A stretch of 64,000 bases of DNA from assembly GCA_964547855.1 (NCBI GenBank), contig CAZJPG010000001.1:62001-126000 (forward strand). The letters are read 5' to 3'. The notes beneath the pieces were generated by a model. It did not search any database. It saw only the letters and a list, made by a program, of their open reading frames with translations, and was not told where the DNA came from. Below, one piece after another: positions 40,053-48,309 of this stretch (positions are counted from its first letter, which is position 1; every line of letters starts with the position of its first letter). This stretch comes from JBAZHE01 sp964547855 (GTDB lineage Bacteria > Patescibacteriota > Patescibacteriia > Patescibacteriales > WJLG01). The position numbers and the translations under genes are program-made.

Positions 40053-40523
40053 ATGGTTTATTTCGGGATTAACCCCAAGTTTAGCCCATTTTACGGAACA
40101 GTGATCTCTCAACAAGAGACATTAAATGGGGTGTATCTACCTCACCAGGTCATTAAGAATGGCCACGGCGATGTATTCTTTGCAAAGAAATTCTCCGGAA
40201 TCATCACCGACGAAACCAAGAAAAAAGTTAACGTCGAGGCATCGCCGAGAAACGATATGAGCCGCCTGGTGATCACGCCGGATATAGGCAACGTAACGGG
40301 CAAAGTTCTGGGGGCAGACAGTTTTGCATTAGGCCGAAACGCCTTCTTCAATTATCTGGAAATTAGTCTTCCTGATGGAGGGATAATTTACGTCGCCTTC
40401 AGGCCAAGACCGTCCGAGAGAAGAACTATGGCGCGTCCCCTTGTCGGAAAAACGATCGAAATCAAAAAAGATCAATTGTTCGTTTTGAGTGGCAAAGGAG
40501 AAAAAGAAGCATGGCCGAAATAA
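40053..40523 (+). CDS. Unrecognised protein, first gene of a two-gene operon (156 aa)
   Basis: I do not recognise this protein. It begins MVYFGINPKFSPFYGT, is soluble-looking with no signal peptide, and is rich in beta-type segments with a basic stretch (RPRPSERRTMARP). It ends LFVLSGKGEKEAWPK. Translation should be strong: AAAGGAGGG lies 7 nt before the ATG, the best ribosome site in the window. A consensus promoter lies upstream. It overlaps the next gene by 13 bp and shares its terminator. Both genes have better ribosome sites than most neighbours, so recent acquisition or high expression is possible; codon statistics would be needed to say. Confidence 0.75.
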   Translation: MVYFGINPKFSPFYGTVISQQETLNGVYLPHQVIKNGHGDVFFAKKFSGIITDETKKKVNVEASPRNDMSRLVITPDIGNVTGKVLGADSFALGRNAFFNYLEISLPDGGIIYVAFRPRPSERRTMARPLVGKTIEIKKDQLFVLSGKGEKEAWPK

Positions 40524-40804
40524 CTTGCACGGTTTGGAAAGTGAGCTATAACGGCCTTAGCCGGAAAAAATACACGGCTAAATTCCAAGCGATGCGGGGT
40601 GTCATAAAATGTCATGAACGCCTAGACGACGCGCTCTTGTTCACTATGACCTCTGTTAAAAGAATATTGGTCGGGAAGAAAAGGGCGCAGAAAAAGATCA
40701 CCAGCTACTTCGCCGTAAAGTACGACGAACTTGAAGGTGAGACACCGCTTGAAATTCAAAACAAGACTGTCACGGTTAAGCCCAATGGGATAACGGTCGA
40801 ATAA
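40511..40804 (+). CDS. Unrecognised small basic protein, second gene of the pair (97 aa)
   Basis: It begins MAEITCTVWKVSYNGLSRKKYTAKF. It has many Lys and Arg residues (SVKRILVGKKRAQKKITSYFAVKYDE), two Cys (residues 6 and 34) and a beta-rich C-terminus (PLEIQNKTVTVKPNGITVE). No domain is recognised. GGAGA sits about 10 nt before the ATG inside the end of the upstream gene, and the 13-bp overlap implies coupled translation and a joint function. A nucleic-acid-binding role is possible from charge alone, but this is a guess. Confidence 0.72.
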   Translation: MAEITCTVWKVSYNGLSRKKYTAKFQAMRGVIKCHERLDDALLFTMTSVKRILVGKKRAQKKITSYFAVKYDELEGETPLEIQNKTVTVKPNGITVE

Positions 40805-40816
40805 AAAACGACCACC

Positions 40817-40847
40817 TGCCGAACTCCAAATCGAGTTCGGCATTTTT
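40817..40847 (+). terminator. Terminator of the unknown gene pair
   Basis: Perfect 10-bp stem TGCCGAACTC/GAGTTCGGCA, 6-nt loop, then TTTTT. Confidence 0.92.
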
Positions 40848-40870
40848 ATTGCACGGCATTGGCTAAAAAC

Positions 40871-40899
40871 AAAAAAGGCGGATATTATCCGTCTTTTTT
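40871..40899 (-). terminator. Terminator of rlmN
   Basis: Stem AAAAAAGGCGGAT/ATCCGTCTTTTTT (one G-T pair) with a 3-nt loop; its minus-strand arm ends in a T run. It lies 12 bp past the rlmN stop. Confidence 0.85.
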
Positions 40900-40911
40900 A
40901 TTTCTCATTCT

Positions 40912-41913
40912 TTATTTGTTGTCTTTGGCTAGCTGGCCACAGGCTGCTTTGATGTCGGTTCCGAACTTATGGCGCTGAACGACTTCAATGCCTTCTTTTT
41001 CCAGAATTCTTTTAAACGCAGCGACATCCTCTTTATCGGCTGGTTGATATTTCCCGGTCGGATTGTAGTTAACTAAATTAACCACAAATAATTTTCCCAA
41101 CTCCCTATTCAAAACATCGGCCAACTCCAAAGCATGTTCCTCTTTTTCGTTTATGTGTTTAAGCATCACATATTCGATCATTACTTTCCGGTTGGTCTTT
41201 TTAATGTAATCAGCGATAGCTTTAAGCAAAGATTTAAACGGATAGTTCTTAGATATCGGCATGATCTCGTTGCGGATACCTTCGTTCGGAGCGTGCAAAG
41301 AGATAGCTAAGTTCAACTGTAAAGGCTCGTTGGCGAATTTTTTTATACCATCGATGATGCCGACGGTAGAGATCGATATCTTGCGCGCGCCGATATTAAA
41401 AGTCTCTTCATCATTAAAGAAGCGAACGGCCTTCATAACTTCGTCATAATTCAAAAACGGCTCACCCATGCCCATGAAAACTATATTGGAAACGCGTTCC
41501 TCGGTTTTTTTTAAGCGACGAGCGAACAGAAGGACTTGCTCGACGATCTCATAAGAATCCAAATCACGAACAAAGCCATGGCGACCGGTATAGCAAAAAG
41601 TGCAGGCCAATTTACAGCCAAGCTGTGATGACACACAGACAGTGTTTCTGTCATCGTGCTTCATTAAAACGGTCTCGACCACTCCGCCATCGACCTCGAT
41701 AGCTGCTTTGGCCGACTGACCATTTTGGCTCTCCAAGACTTCAGCCTTAATATCGAGAGGTGCTTCGGCCTTCAATCTGTCGCGTAAAGCCGATGGTAGG
41801 TTAGTGGCCTCGTCCCAATCTTCGATAAATTTTGAAAAGACCGCCTCATAAACTTGCTTGGAGCGGAATTTTGGCTCATCTTTAAGTATTTCTTGTATTT
41901 TAGCGATATTCAT
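40912..41913 (-). CDS. rlmN: Dual-specificity RNA methyltransferase RlmN
   Basis: Radical-SAM enzyme that methylates C2 of A2503 in 23S rRNA (and A37 in some tRNAs). 333 aa. The [4Fe-4S] cluster motif CKLACTFCYTG (CxxxCxxC) lies near residues 100-110, preceded by CVSSQLG. The GEPFLNYDEVM motif, LAISLHAPNEGIRNEIMPI and the C-terminal Cys of the methyl-carrying pair (KAACGQLA) are present. It is transcribed alone between two terminators. Close relatives (Cfr) methylate C8 instead, but the overall sequence is RlmN-like. Confidence 0.95.
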   Translation of the reverse strand: MNIAKIQEILKDEPKFRSKQVYEAVFSKFIEDWDEATNLPSALRDRLKAEAPLDIKAEVLESQNGQSAKAAIEVDGGVVETVLMKHDDRNTVCVSSQLGCKLACTFCYTGRHGFVRDLDSYEIVEQVLLFARRLKKTEERVSNIVFMGMGEPFLNYDEVMKAVRFFNDEETFNIGARKISISTVGIIDGIKKFANEPLQLNLAISLHAPNEGIRNEIMPISKNYPFKSLLKAIADYIKKTNRKVMIEYVMLKHINEKEEHALELADVLNRELGKLFVVNLVNYNPTGKYQPADKEDVAAFKRILEKEGIEVVQRHKFGTDIKAACGQLAKDNK

Positions 41914-41992
41914 TGAATTTAGAATAGTGAATCATGAATAGTGAATAATAATACTTTTTTTAAATTAAGTCAAATAACACATTTATATATCT

Positions 41993-42024
41993 AAAAACCC
42001 TTTTCCAGTAAGAAAAGGGTTTTT
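41993..42024 (-). terminator. Terminator after the cyclophilin gene
   Basis: Perfect 13-bp stem AAAAACCCTTTTC/GAAAAGGGTTTTT with a 6-nt loop, just past the stop at 42037. Confidence 0.9.
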
Positions 42025-42036
42025 GATTCGATTTCT

Positions 42037-42669
42037 TTATTTTACAAGCTCTATGTCTTTTATGACAATCTCTGATGTCGGGTGGTCATTTTCGTTCGTC
42101 GGCAGATTTTCTATCTTGTCGACAATATCCATTCCCTTGATGACCTGACCGAAGTTAGTGTGCTTGCCGTCCAACCAAGGAGTCGATTCGGCAGTGACGA
42201 TGAAAAATTGAGAGCCATTGGTATCTGGTCCAGAATTGGCCATGGCCAAAGATCCGCGGACCAACAAATGTGAATTGAATTCATCAGCAAAACGATAACC
42301 AGGGCCGCCGCGACCATCATTGCCCCAGTCATCATCCTTAGAATTAGGATCGCCTCCCTGAATCATAAAATCCTTAATGATGCGATGAAAAGAGGTTCCA
42401 TTATAGAGTCCTATTTTGGCCAAATTCATAAAATTATTTACCGTGAACGGAGATTCTCCGTTATAGAACTCAATCTCTATGTCGCCGAGATTAGTCTTTA
42501 TGATCGCCCCTTTATATTCTTTATAGAGATCCTCAAAAGAATTAGGATCGGCCTTGTCTGGACTCTGCTTAGCAGTTTCGTTGTTCATAGTTTTTTCATT
42601 GATAGCGCCTTGGCCGGCACATCCAGCCAAAACTAGAATGAAGAACAATGGGATAATTAATTTTTTCAT
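42037..42669 (-). CDS. Lipoprotein peptidyl-prolyl cis-trans isomerase (cyclophilin type)
   Basis: 210 aa. The N-terminus MKKLIIPLFFILVLAGCAGQ is a lipoprotein signal with lipobox LAGC, so the enzyme is tethered to the outer face of the membrane. A ~40-residue linker precedes the cyclophilin domain: FHRIIKDFMIQGGD (catalytic Arg), SLAMANSGPDTNGSQFFIV and WLDGKHTNFGQVI. It speeds proline isomerisation in exported proteins, plausibly including the many Pro-rich surface modules coded nearby. It is followed by its own terminator; the RseP-like gene is 22 bp upstream, so they may be co-transcribed. Confidence 0.95.
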   Translation of the reverse strand: MKKLIIPLFFILVLAGCAGQGAINEKTMNNETAKQSPDKADPNSFEDLYKEYKGAIIKTNLGDIEIEFYNGESPFTVNNFMNLAKIGLYNGTSFHRIIKDFMIQGGDPNSKDDDWGNDGRGGPGYRFADEFNSHLLVRGSLAMANSGPDTNGSQFFIVTAESTPWLDGKHTNFGQVIKGMDIVDKIENLPTNENDHPTSEIVIKDIELVK

Positions 42670-42691
42670 TCTTGATTTTTAATTCTTAATT

Positions 42692-43849
42692 TCAATTGAC
42701 TATCCTCTCCCACAAGACCTTGAATTTGCCGGCCGCGCGAGAAATATCGTGTACGGTCACTAGGACCAATAGGGCGATAAGGAAAAAGAATCCAGCGTTA
42801 TGTATAGCCGCTTCCCAATCGCGTCTAACAGGAGAGCCTTTGAATTTTTCGATAAGTAGAAAAATGATGCGTCCTCCGTCCATGGCAGGGAAAGGCAAAA
42901 AATTAATGACAGCTAGATTCAAGGATAATAAAGCGGTGAATTGCATCAAATAAATGAAACCAAGGCGAGCGTATTGTCCGGTCATGGAGGCAATACCGAC
43001 TGGTCCTACGACCTCTGTGGTCAAGCCATGACCCATGAATAGATTCTTTATTATATTCCAGAAAGCCACGATGATCATCCACATGGTCAATAAGGCAGTG
43101 ACTACGCCCTTCCAAATCGCCAAATACCAAGGGTAACGCACTAAGCCAGCGTTGGTTATCATTATGCCGGCTTCGCCTTTGCCTTTATTATCATTCAAAG
43201 TCAGAGGATAATCGGCTGTCTCTCCGCTCTCCCTCTTTATCTTGTACACCGCCTCCTGTCCAGGACGCGAACCAGTGTATTCTCTGAGTTCTCCATCGTT
43301 CACAAAAGAATTACCGTCGATCGAGACGATCTCATCTCCATCCTTAAGACCAGCTTTCTCTGCTGGAGAATCGGCTACAACCTGAACGATGATTATCTTT
43401 TGATCGCTGACTATCGCCGCCTTATCATTCGGATCGACGCCTTGCGGCAACCCGACCATATATCCAACGGCGAATATCACGGCAGCCAAAACGATGTTCA
43501 TTATGACTCCGGCCGAAATTATTATCAAACGGCGCCAAACAGGTTTAGACACGAAACTATCGGGATCCTTGTCGGAACCATCTTCGCCTTTAATACGACA
43601 GAAACCTCCCAAAGGCAACCAATTCAAGGAATATATCGTATCAGCGGCATCCAAGACCTCGCCATTACCTTTGATCGTCGCCCATTTACCATCGACCTTC
43701 TTATAAATACCAAAAGCGCGCGGCGGGAAGCCGAAACCGAACTCCTCCACCTTGACCCCTAACTTCCTTGCGGAATAGAAATGCCCGAATTCGTGCACGA
43801 AAACTAACACAGACAGAACCAGCACGAATGTTATTATAGTGATAAGCAT
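42692..43849 (-). CDS. rseP: Site-2 membrane metalloprotease (RseP/M50 family)
   Basis: Intramembrane zinc protease of regulated proteolysis; relatives cut anti-sigma factors or leftover signal peptides. 385 aa. Span 1 carries the zinc motif HEFGH (residue ~19). A long loop with a PDZ domain (VVADSPAEKAGLKDGDEIVSIDG) is followed by spans containing INFLPFPAMDGGRIIFLLIE, the third zinc ligand (LDG-type motif). Downstream genes: cyclophilin lipoprotein after 22 bp; upstream: frr. The actual substrate cannot be read from the sequence. Confidence 0.93.
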   Translation of the reverse strand: MLITIITFVLVLSVLVFVHEFGHFYSARKLGVKVEEFGFGFPPRAFGIYKKVDGKWATIKGNGEVLDAADTIYSLNWLPLGGFCRIKGEDGSDKDPDSFVSKPVWRRLIIISAGVIMNIVLAAVIFAVGYMVGLPQGVDPNDKAAIVSDQKIIIVQVVADSPAEKAGLKDGDEIVSIDGNSFVNDGELREYTGSRPGQEAVYKIKRESGETADYPLTLNDNKGKGEAGIMITNAGLVRYPWYLAIWKGVVTALLTMWMIIVAFWNIIKNLFMGHGLTTEVVGPVGIASMTGQYARLGFIYLMQFTALLSLNLAVINFLPFPAMDGGRIIFLLIEKFKGSPVRRDWEAAIHNAGFFFLIALLVLVTVHDISRAAGKFKVLWERIVN

Positions 43850-43930
43850 TTTATCTCTTTGAATCTCTGGTCATTGGAACCCTTATCTTCGTGACTAGGG
43901 ATTCAAAATTCAGAATTCAAAATTCAAAAA

Positions 43931-44485
43931 TTATATTGTCATTATTTCTTGCTCTTTTTTGTCGCGGATAGCCTTGATCTCGTCATTTAATTTTTTAACC
44001 TCTGATTCAAGCTCACTGGAAAAACGCTCGGCCTCGTCCTCTCCGATGGCGCCTTCCTCTTCGGCGGCCTCGATGGCTTTCTTAACGGCCTCACGAACCT
44101 GGCGAACGGAGACGCGCGCGCCCTCCATCATGTCATTGAGCTTCTTTACTAAGTTCTTACGATTTTCCTCGGTCATCGGCGGCACGGTCAAGCGGATCTT
44201 GTCACCTTCGTTGACGACGCCTAATCCCAAATCTGCCTCTTGTATAGCCTTCTCTATGTCCTTAAGAATGCTCTTGTCCCAAGGAGCTATGGTCATGCTC
44301 TTGGCATCGGCCACGCTGACGCTAGCTATGGAAACAAGCTGATTCTTTATGCCGTAAGCCTCCACCATGACATTGTCCAACATGGCGGTGGCGGCACGAC
44401 CCGTGCGCAAAGCCGATATTTCCTTTCTAAAAAATTCAATTGCCTTATCGAATTCCCCCTTCTTTTCCTGTAAATACTGGTTCAT
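43931..44485 (-). CDS. frr: Ribosome-recycling factor
   Basis: Splits post-termination ribosomes together with EF-G. 184 aa, full length. It shows the family's three-helix bundle sequence: EFFRKEISALRTGRAATAMLDNVMVEAYG at the N-terminus (RTGRA is conserved), then QLVSIASVSVADAKSMTIAPWDKS, RLTVPPMTEENRKNLVKKL and a charged C-terminal helix. It lies 36 bp from the upstream BNR lipoprotein gene. An AT-rich stretch with three ATTCAAAATTC-type direct repeats separates it from rseP (about 43905-43930). Confidence 0.97.
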   Translation of the reverse strand: MNQYLQEKKGEFDKAIEFFRKEISALRTGRAATAMLDNVMVEAYGIKNQLVSIASVSVADAKSMTIAPWDKSILKDIEKAIQEADLGLGVVNEGDKIRLTVPPMTEENRKNLVKKLNDMMEGARVSVRQVREAVKKAIEAAEEEGAIGEDEAERFSSELESEVKKLNDEIKAIRDKKEQEIMTI

Positions 44486-44521
44486 ATTTTTAGATGATTT
44501 AATAATTTCTTTATAACTGGT

Positions 44522-45577
44522 TTATTTTTTGATCGTCCTCATACCCATATATATTATGTTGGGCTGATCGGGGCGGACCACGATCTTCCAACCGGCGCGG
44601 GAAGAAGGCAATTTCTTAGCCGACCAACTAACGCCGCCATCGAACGAACTGTAAAAAGCTGTGCGGGTCGCATAATATATCTCTTTCGGATCTTTAGGAT
44701 TCATCGCCACCGAATTAATGACCGCATCTTTCTCTGAAGTTATAAGCTCGATCTTCGACCAAGTCTCACCCTTGTCCTCTGACCTGATCATGCCTGTGGC
44801 GGTAACTGCCAACATCAAACTGTCGTCGGCCAAGGAAAGCGAGAAGTCCTCGACTTTATTGCTATTCTTAAAATCCTTCATCTTATCCTTCAAACCTTCC
44901 CAATTCTCACCATTGTCCGATGATCTATACATGCCATTGCCATTGGTCGAAAGATATATAGTACGGCTATCTTGCGGGCTAGCCTCGATTTGTAATATGC
45001 GATAACCGGAACGCAACACTGGTCGCCAAGTAATTCCACTATCGGAACTTTTAAAGACATCTCCTTTACTGGTGCCTATGATAACCTTCTTAGAATCATA
45101 ATGATCGACTATGACGGCCGTCACTTCAGTGGATGGGTCGTTGTCATAATATACTTGTTCATAGGTACGGCTGCAATCCTTAGAGAAGAAAAGTTTGTTG
45201 CCGATCGCGGCATAGATCGAACATTTATCATCCGGAGTCACGGCCACGGAGTTTACCGTTCCCTGCGGCAGGGCCGAGGCTTTTTGCCAGCCATTATTGA
45301 GATCGTATGAGTAATACAGACCGTTCCCTATGCTGCCAAAATATACGGCATTGACGTCGGATGGGTCAAGGACCAAGCAGGCGACATCCAACCCCTTGAT
45401 ACTATCGACGCCCTTGGTCGTCGGCACGGCCAAAGCCTGTCCCCAAGTCTGGCCTTTATTCGTACTGACGAAAAGTCCTCCGTCATATCCAGAAGTATCT
45501 TTGGTCTTTACAGACACGCTACAGCCAGACAAAACTAAACCCAAAATGGCTGAAACGATCAAAGCTTTTTTCTTCAT
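44522..45577 (-). CDS. Lipoprotein with BNR/Asp-box beta-propeller
   Basis: 351 aa. The signal sequence MKKKALIVSAILGLVLSGCSVS carries lipobox LSGC. Asp-box (BNR) motifs repeat along the chain: STNKGQTWG, SKDCSRTYE (weak), SSDSGITWR, SSDNGENWE, SEDKGETWS and SFDGGVSWS, each with the S-x-D-x-G-x-T-W pattern, spaced about 40-55 residues apart. This marks a sortilin/Ycf48-like propeller of about six or seven blades on the cell surface. The usual sialidase catalytic residues are not evident, so it is more likely a binding or assembly protein. It starts 1 bp after the upstream AAA+ gene's stop. Confidence 0.87.
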   Translation of the reverse strand: MKKKALIVSAILGLVLSGCSVSVKTKDTSGYDGGLFVSTNKGQTWGQALAVPTTKGVDSIKGLDVACLVLDPSDVNAVYFGSIGNGLYYSYDLNNGWQKASALPQGTVNSVAVTPDDKCSIYAAIGNKLFFSKDCSRTYEQVYYDNDPSTEVTAVIVDHYDSKKVIIGTSKGDVFKSSDSGITWRPVLRSGYRILQIEASPQDSRTIYLSTNGNGMYRSSDNGENWEGLKDKMKDFKNSNKVEDFSLSLADDSLMLAVTATGMIRSEDKGETWSKIELITSEKDAVINSVAMNPKDPKEIYYATRTAFYSSFDGGVSWSAKKLPSSRAGWKIVVRPDQPNIIYMGMRTIKK

Positions 45578-45578
45578 A

Positions 45579-46631
45579 TCATTGTTTAATATTGATAGCT
45601 ATATTTTCCAAGACTAGCTTGGGATTAACGTTGGCGCGTACTTGCTCCTCTCCTACTCTTAGCAGGTCAAAAATCTTAAAAGCACCGGCCGCTCCGATAC
45701 CACGCGCGGCTTTTTCCAAATCGTCGCGCCTATCTTCATGTTGTATCCTGTCTCCGTTGTTCGAGAAAAGTAATAAAGCATCACGAGCCGCACCCTGCCA
45801 AATACTAATTATTCGCAAGGCTCTTTCAACTTTATCTTCCTCCCCGTCCTTGTCGAGCAATCGATCGACAGAGCTTATCCTATCGTTCAACCCTAAGCGG
45901 AATAGATCGATGAAGACAGAGGCCTTTTCGCGATACCCTTCGGCAAATTCCTTCTCCTCGACGAATCGAGCCGCCAAGGCTGGCCTACCAAGCGACAAAC
46001 GCGAAGCTATCTTAGCCTCGCTGCGCCCAACGCCCAATTTTTCGACCAGATGATCATGGATCAAAGAAGTGTCCACTGGCAAGAACCTTAGAACTTGGCT
46101 GCGAGAAACTATAGTGGCCGGCAATGAATCCAACCTAGAAGTCGTCAATATTATCACGACCTTATCTTGTGGCTCTTCCAAGGTCTTTAAAAGTGCATTA
46201 GCGCCATCCAGCGATAGATCGTCGGCATCCTTGACGATTCCGATCTTGTAAGAATTAAGAAAAGAACTCAAAGAAAGCGAATGTATGAATTCACGGACAT
46301 CCTCGATAGAGATATTCTTTTTTCCCTCTGGTCTTTTAAGTAAATGCAGATCGCCATGCACCGAGGAAAGGTCGTTGCCCAATCCCTTGGTCTGACGACA
46401 AGAGACGCAAGAACCGCAAGGATGGGAAAACGCGCCTTCTTTTCTTTTTTGGCAAAGCAAGCTCTTAGCAAAATAAGTAGCTGCGGCAGTTTTGCCGATA
46501 TCTTTAGCGCCTAAGAATATATATGTATGGGAAAGTCGGTTAAAAGCAAGGCTTTTTTCCAAAAAATCCGTTACATTACGGTTCCCACAAAGAGGCCAAT
46601 CGGTTTTATCATTAAAAACGCCTTTTTCCAT
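45579..46631 (-). CDS. holB: DNA polymerase III delta'-like clamp-loader ATPase
   Basis: 350 aa. AAA+ fold: Walker A-like GAKDIGKTAAATYFAKSLL, a zinc-binding Cys cluster (LLCQ ... CGSCVSC) and a sensor/Walker B region reading VKDADDLSLDGANALLKTLEEP. The SRxxP arginine-finger region is replaced by TIVSRSQVLRF, with the typical SR. The length fits delta' rather than the longer DnaX. It ends in TGA, overlapping the spacing to the lipoprotein gene. It helps load the sliding clamp at replication forks. It is the divergent neighbour of the polysaccharide operon. Confidence 0.88.
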   Translation of the reverse strand: MEKGVFNDKTDWPLCGNRNVTDFLEKSLAFNRLSHTYIFLGAKDIGKTAAATYFAKSLLCQKRKEGAFSHPCGSCVSCRQTKGLGNDLSSVHGDLHLLKRPEGKKNISIEDVREFIHSLSLSSFLNSYKIGIVKDADDLSLDGANALLKTLEEPQDKVVIILTTSRLDSLPATIVSRSQVLRFLPVDTSLIHDHLVEKLGVGRSEAKIASRLSLGRPALAARFVEEKEFAEGYREKASVFIDLFRLGLNDRISSVDRLLDKDGEEDKVERALRIISIWQGAARDALLLFSNNGDRIQHEDRRDDLEKAARGIGAAGAFKIFDLLRVGEEQVRANVNPKLVLENIAINIKQ

Positions 46632-46661
46632 GCTTCCAGCTTATCATTTTAACGCCGGCAT

Positions 46662-46687
46662 ATCAAGGTCCTTTTACCTTGATTTTT
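46662..46687 (+). other. Hairpin with T tract in the divergent holB / polysaccharide spacer
   Basis: Perfect 8-bp stem ATCAAGGT/ACCTTGAT, loop CCTTTT, then TTTT on the plus strand. It has terminator form but no plus-strand gene lies before it, and it overlaps a possible -35 box. It may be an attenuator or a protein-binding site. Confidence 0.5.
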
Positions 46688-46707
46688 CGATAAAATCCTG
46701 TTAAAGT
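46679..46707 (+). promoter_or_regulatory. Possible promoter of the polysaccharide locus
   Basis: TTGATT, 17-bp spacer, TAAAGT: both boxes are 4 of 6 matches. The leader to 46743 would be about 29 nt. TATAAT directly before the start codon is too close to serve. Confidence 0.35.
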
Positions 46708-46742
46708 TGGACTCATAGAAACATTAAGGTCTTCTATATAAT

Positions 46743-48101
46743 ATGAATAATAACATAAAAAAATTCTTGCTGATATTAGGAGATTTGGCTGTCATGTACG
46801 CTTCTTTGCTGTTTACGCTGATGATTCGCTATGGCATAGAGCCCAATAAATACGACTGGGGGCTACATTTCATGCCTTTTACGACCACCTTCTTTTTATG
46901 GCTAATAGTCTTTTATATTAGCGATCTTTATAATCTGCATGCGGCGGTGAACAATTCTCGCCTTTGGAAAACGATCCTTCGCGCTTTTATAGGGTCTTCC
47001 TTAATATCTGTGTTATTCTTTTACTTATCTCCGACCACTGAGATCGCCCCAAAGACCAGCTTGGCCATATTTATCGGCGTATTTTTCGCTATGTTCGTAG
47101 TTTGGCGCCGCCTATTCAACTGGGCTCTGGCGTCATATTTACCAAAAAATAATATCGCCATAGTCGGGAGAAACGGCTTGGTCGATGAATTGTTGGCCGA
47201 AATAAAGAATAAACCTCACCTTGGCTTCACCATCTCTTTCATAGTCGACGACAAAACCACCGAAAAAGAGATCTCCGGCACGCCAATTTTTTCCAACCTC
47301 AAAGACTTACCCGAGCTAATAGAGAAGAAAAAAGTCAGTAATGTCATTTTAGTGGAAACACCGGACTCCGAAAATTTACGCGCCTTGCTGTTCGAATGTT
47401 TATCTCTAAAAATAAGTTTCATAAACCTAGTGAATTTCTACGAAGGAATTACTGGCAAGGTGCCGATAGAGTCGATCAGCAAAACTTGGTTCTTGGAGAA
47501 TCTGAGCGAAGGAGACAAACTTGGCTTCGACGCCATAAAACGCTTTGCCGATGTTGTCTTGGCCTTACTGATATTTGCCATCACTCTTCCCTTTTGGCCG
47601 CTCATCGCCCTGTTTATAAAAATAAGCAGTCGCGGCCCGGTATTTTTCAAACAAATCAGATCCGGAGAAAATGGTCACGATTTCAAAATGATAAAATTCC
47701 GTACCATGAAGATCGAGGACAATAACCATGCTCCGACAACTGACAAAGACAAGCGTATCACTGCCATAGGCAATTTTTTAAGAAAGACCCGCATCGACGA
47801 AATACCGCAAGTGATCAATATAATAAAAGGAGAGATGAGCTTCGTTGGTCCGCGCCCAGAACGTCCGGAGTTGATCGCCGAACTGGAAAAAAACATCCCT
47901 TTCTACCGCGAAAGGATGCTAGTCAAACCAGGGATCACCGGCGTAGACCAAACATCAGGAGAATATCATTCACCAAGTTACGAAGATACCTTAAAAAAAT
48001 TACAATACGATCTCTTTTATATAAAGAACCGATCTCTTTATCTCGATGTTTCAATTCTATTGAAGACGATCCGCACGGTCTTGTCGCGTGGCGGGAAATA
48101 A
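46743..48101 (+). CDS. Polyprenyl-phosphate sugar-1-phosphate transferase (WbaP/EPS initiating type)
   Basis: Starts glycan assembly by moving a sugar phosphate from a nucleotide sugar to undecaprenyl phosphate. 452 aa. Four N-terminal spans (residues ~8-125) precede a Rossmann-like middle region (NIAIVGRNGLVDELL ~138). The C-terminal catalytic domain starts with a membrane helix (KRFADVVLALLIFAITLPFWPLIAL-type) and has SRGPVFFKQIRSGENG, FKMIKFRTMK, LRKTRIDEIPQVINIIKGEMSFVGPRPERPE and KPGITGVDQTSGEY, all hallmarks. Donor sugar not determined. It has its own terminator (48128-48169) and opens the locus on the plus strand. Confidence 0.93.
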   Translation: MNNNIKKFLLILGDLAVMYASLLFTLMIRYGIEPNKYDWGLHFMPFTTTFFLWLIVFYISDLYNLHAAVNNSRLWKTILRAFIGSSLISVLFFYLSPTTEIAPKTSLAIFIGVFFAMFVVWRRLFNWALASYLPKNNIAIVGRNGLVDELLAEIKNKPHLGFTISFIVDDKTTEKEISGTPIFSNLKDLPELIEKKKVSNVILVETPDSENLRALLFECLSLKISFINLVNFYEGITGKVPIESISKTWFLENLSEGDKLGFDAIKRFADVVLALLIFAITLPFWPLIALFIKISSRGPVFFKQIRSGENGHDFKMIKFRTMKIEDNNHAPTTDKDKRITAIGNFLRKTRIDEIPQVINIIKGEMSFVGPRPERPELIAELEKNIPFYRERMLVKPGITGVDQTSGEYHSPSYEDTLKKLQYDLFYIKNRSLYLDVSILLKTIRTVLSRGGK

Positions 48102-48127
48102 AACAAAAACTTCGACTATTTTTAGCT

Positions 48128-48169
48128 AACAAATGGCCGCCAGCTTAAATGCTGACGGCTTTGTTTTTT
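48128..48169 (+). terminator. Terminator after the sugar transferase gene
   Basis: Imperfect stem ACAAA-GCCG-CAGC / GCTG-CGGC-TTTGT with a small bulge and one mismatch, followed by TTTTTT. Confidence 0.75.
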
Positions 48170-48309
48170 CGTTTAGGAAATATATTTTAACAACATTAAA
48201 ACATTTTTGTGTCAAAGCGTCTTTTTATTCTATTTTCACCTTTACAAATTCATTTTAAAGAGATAGATTAACAGGTAAGAAATTCAAGGGAGAACCATAA
48301 GACATAACT

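Noticed and set aside
46735..46745. TATAAT directly in front of the sugar transferase ATG as its promoter
   Set aside because: Transcription would start inside the coding region; a better spaced though weak promoter lies upstream.
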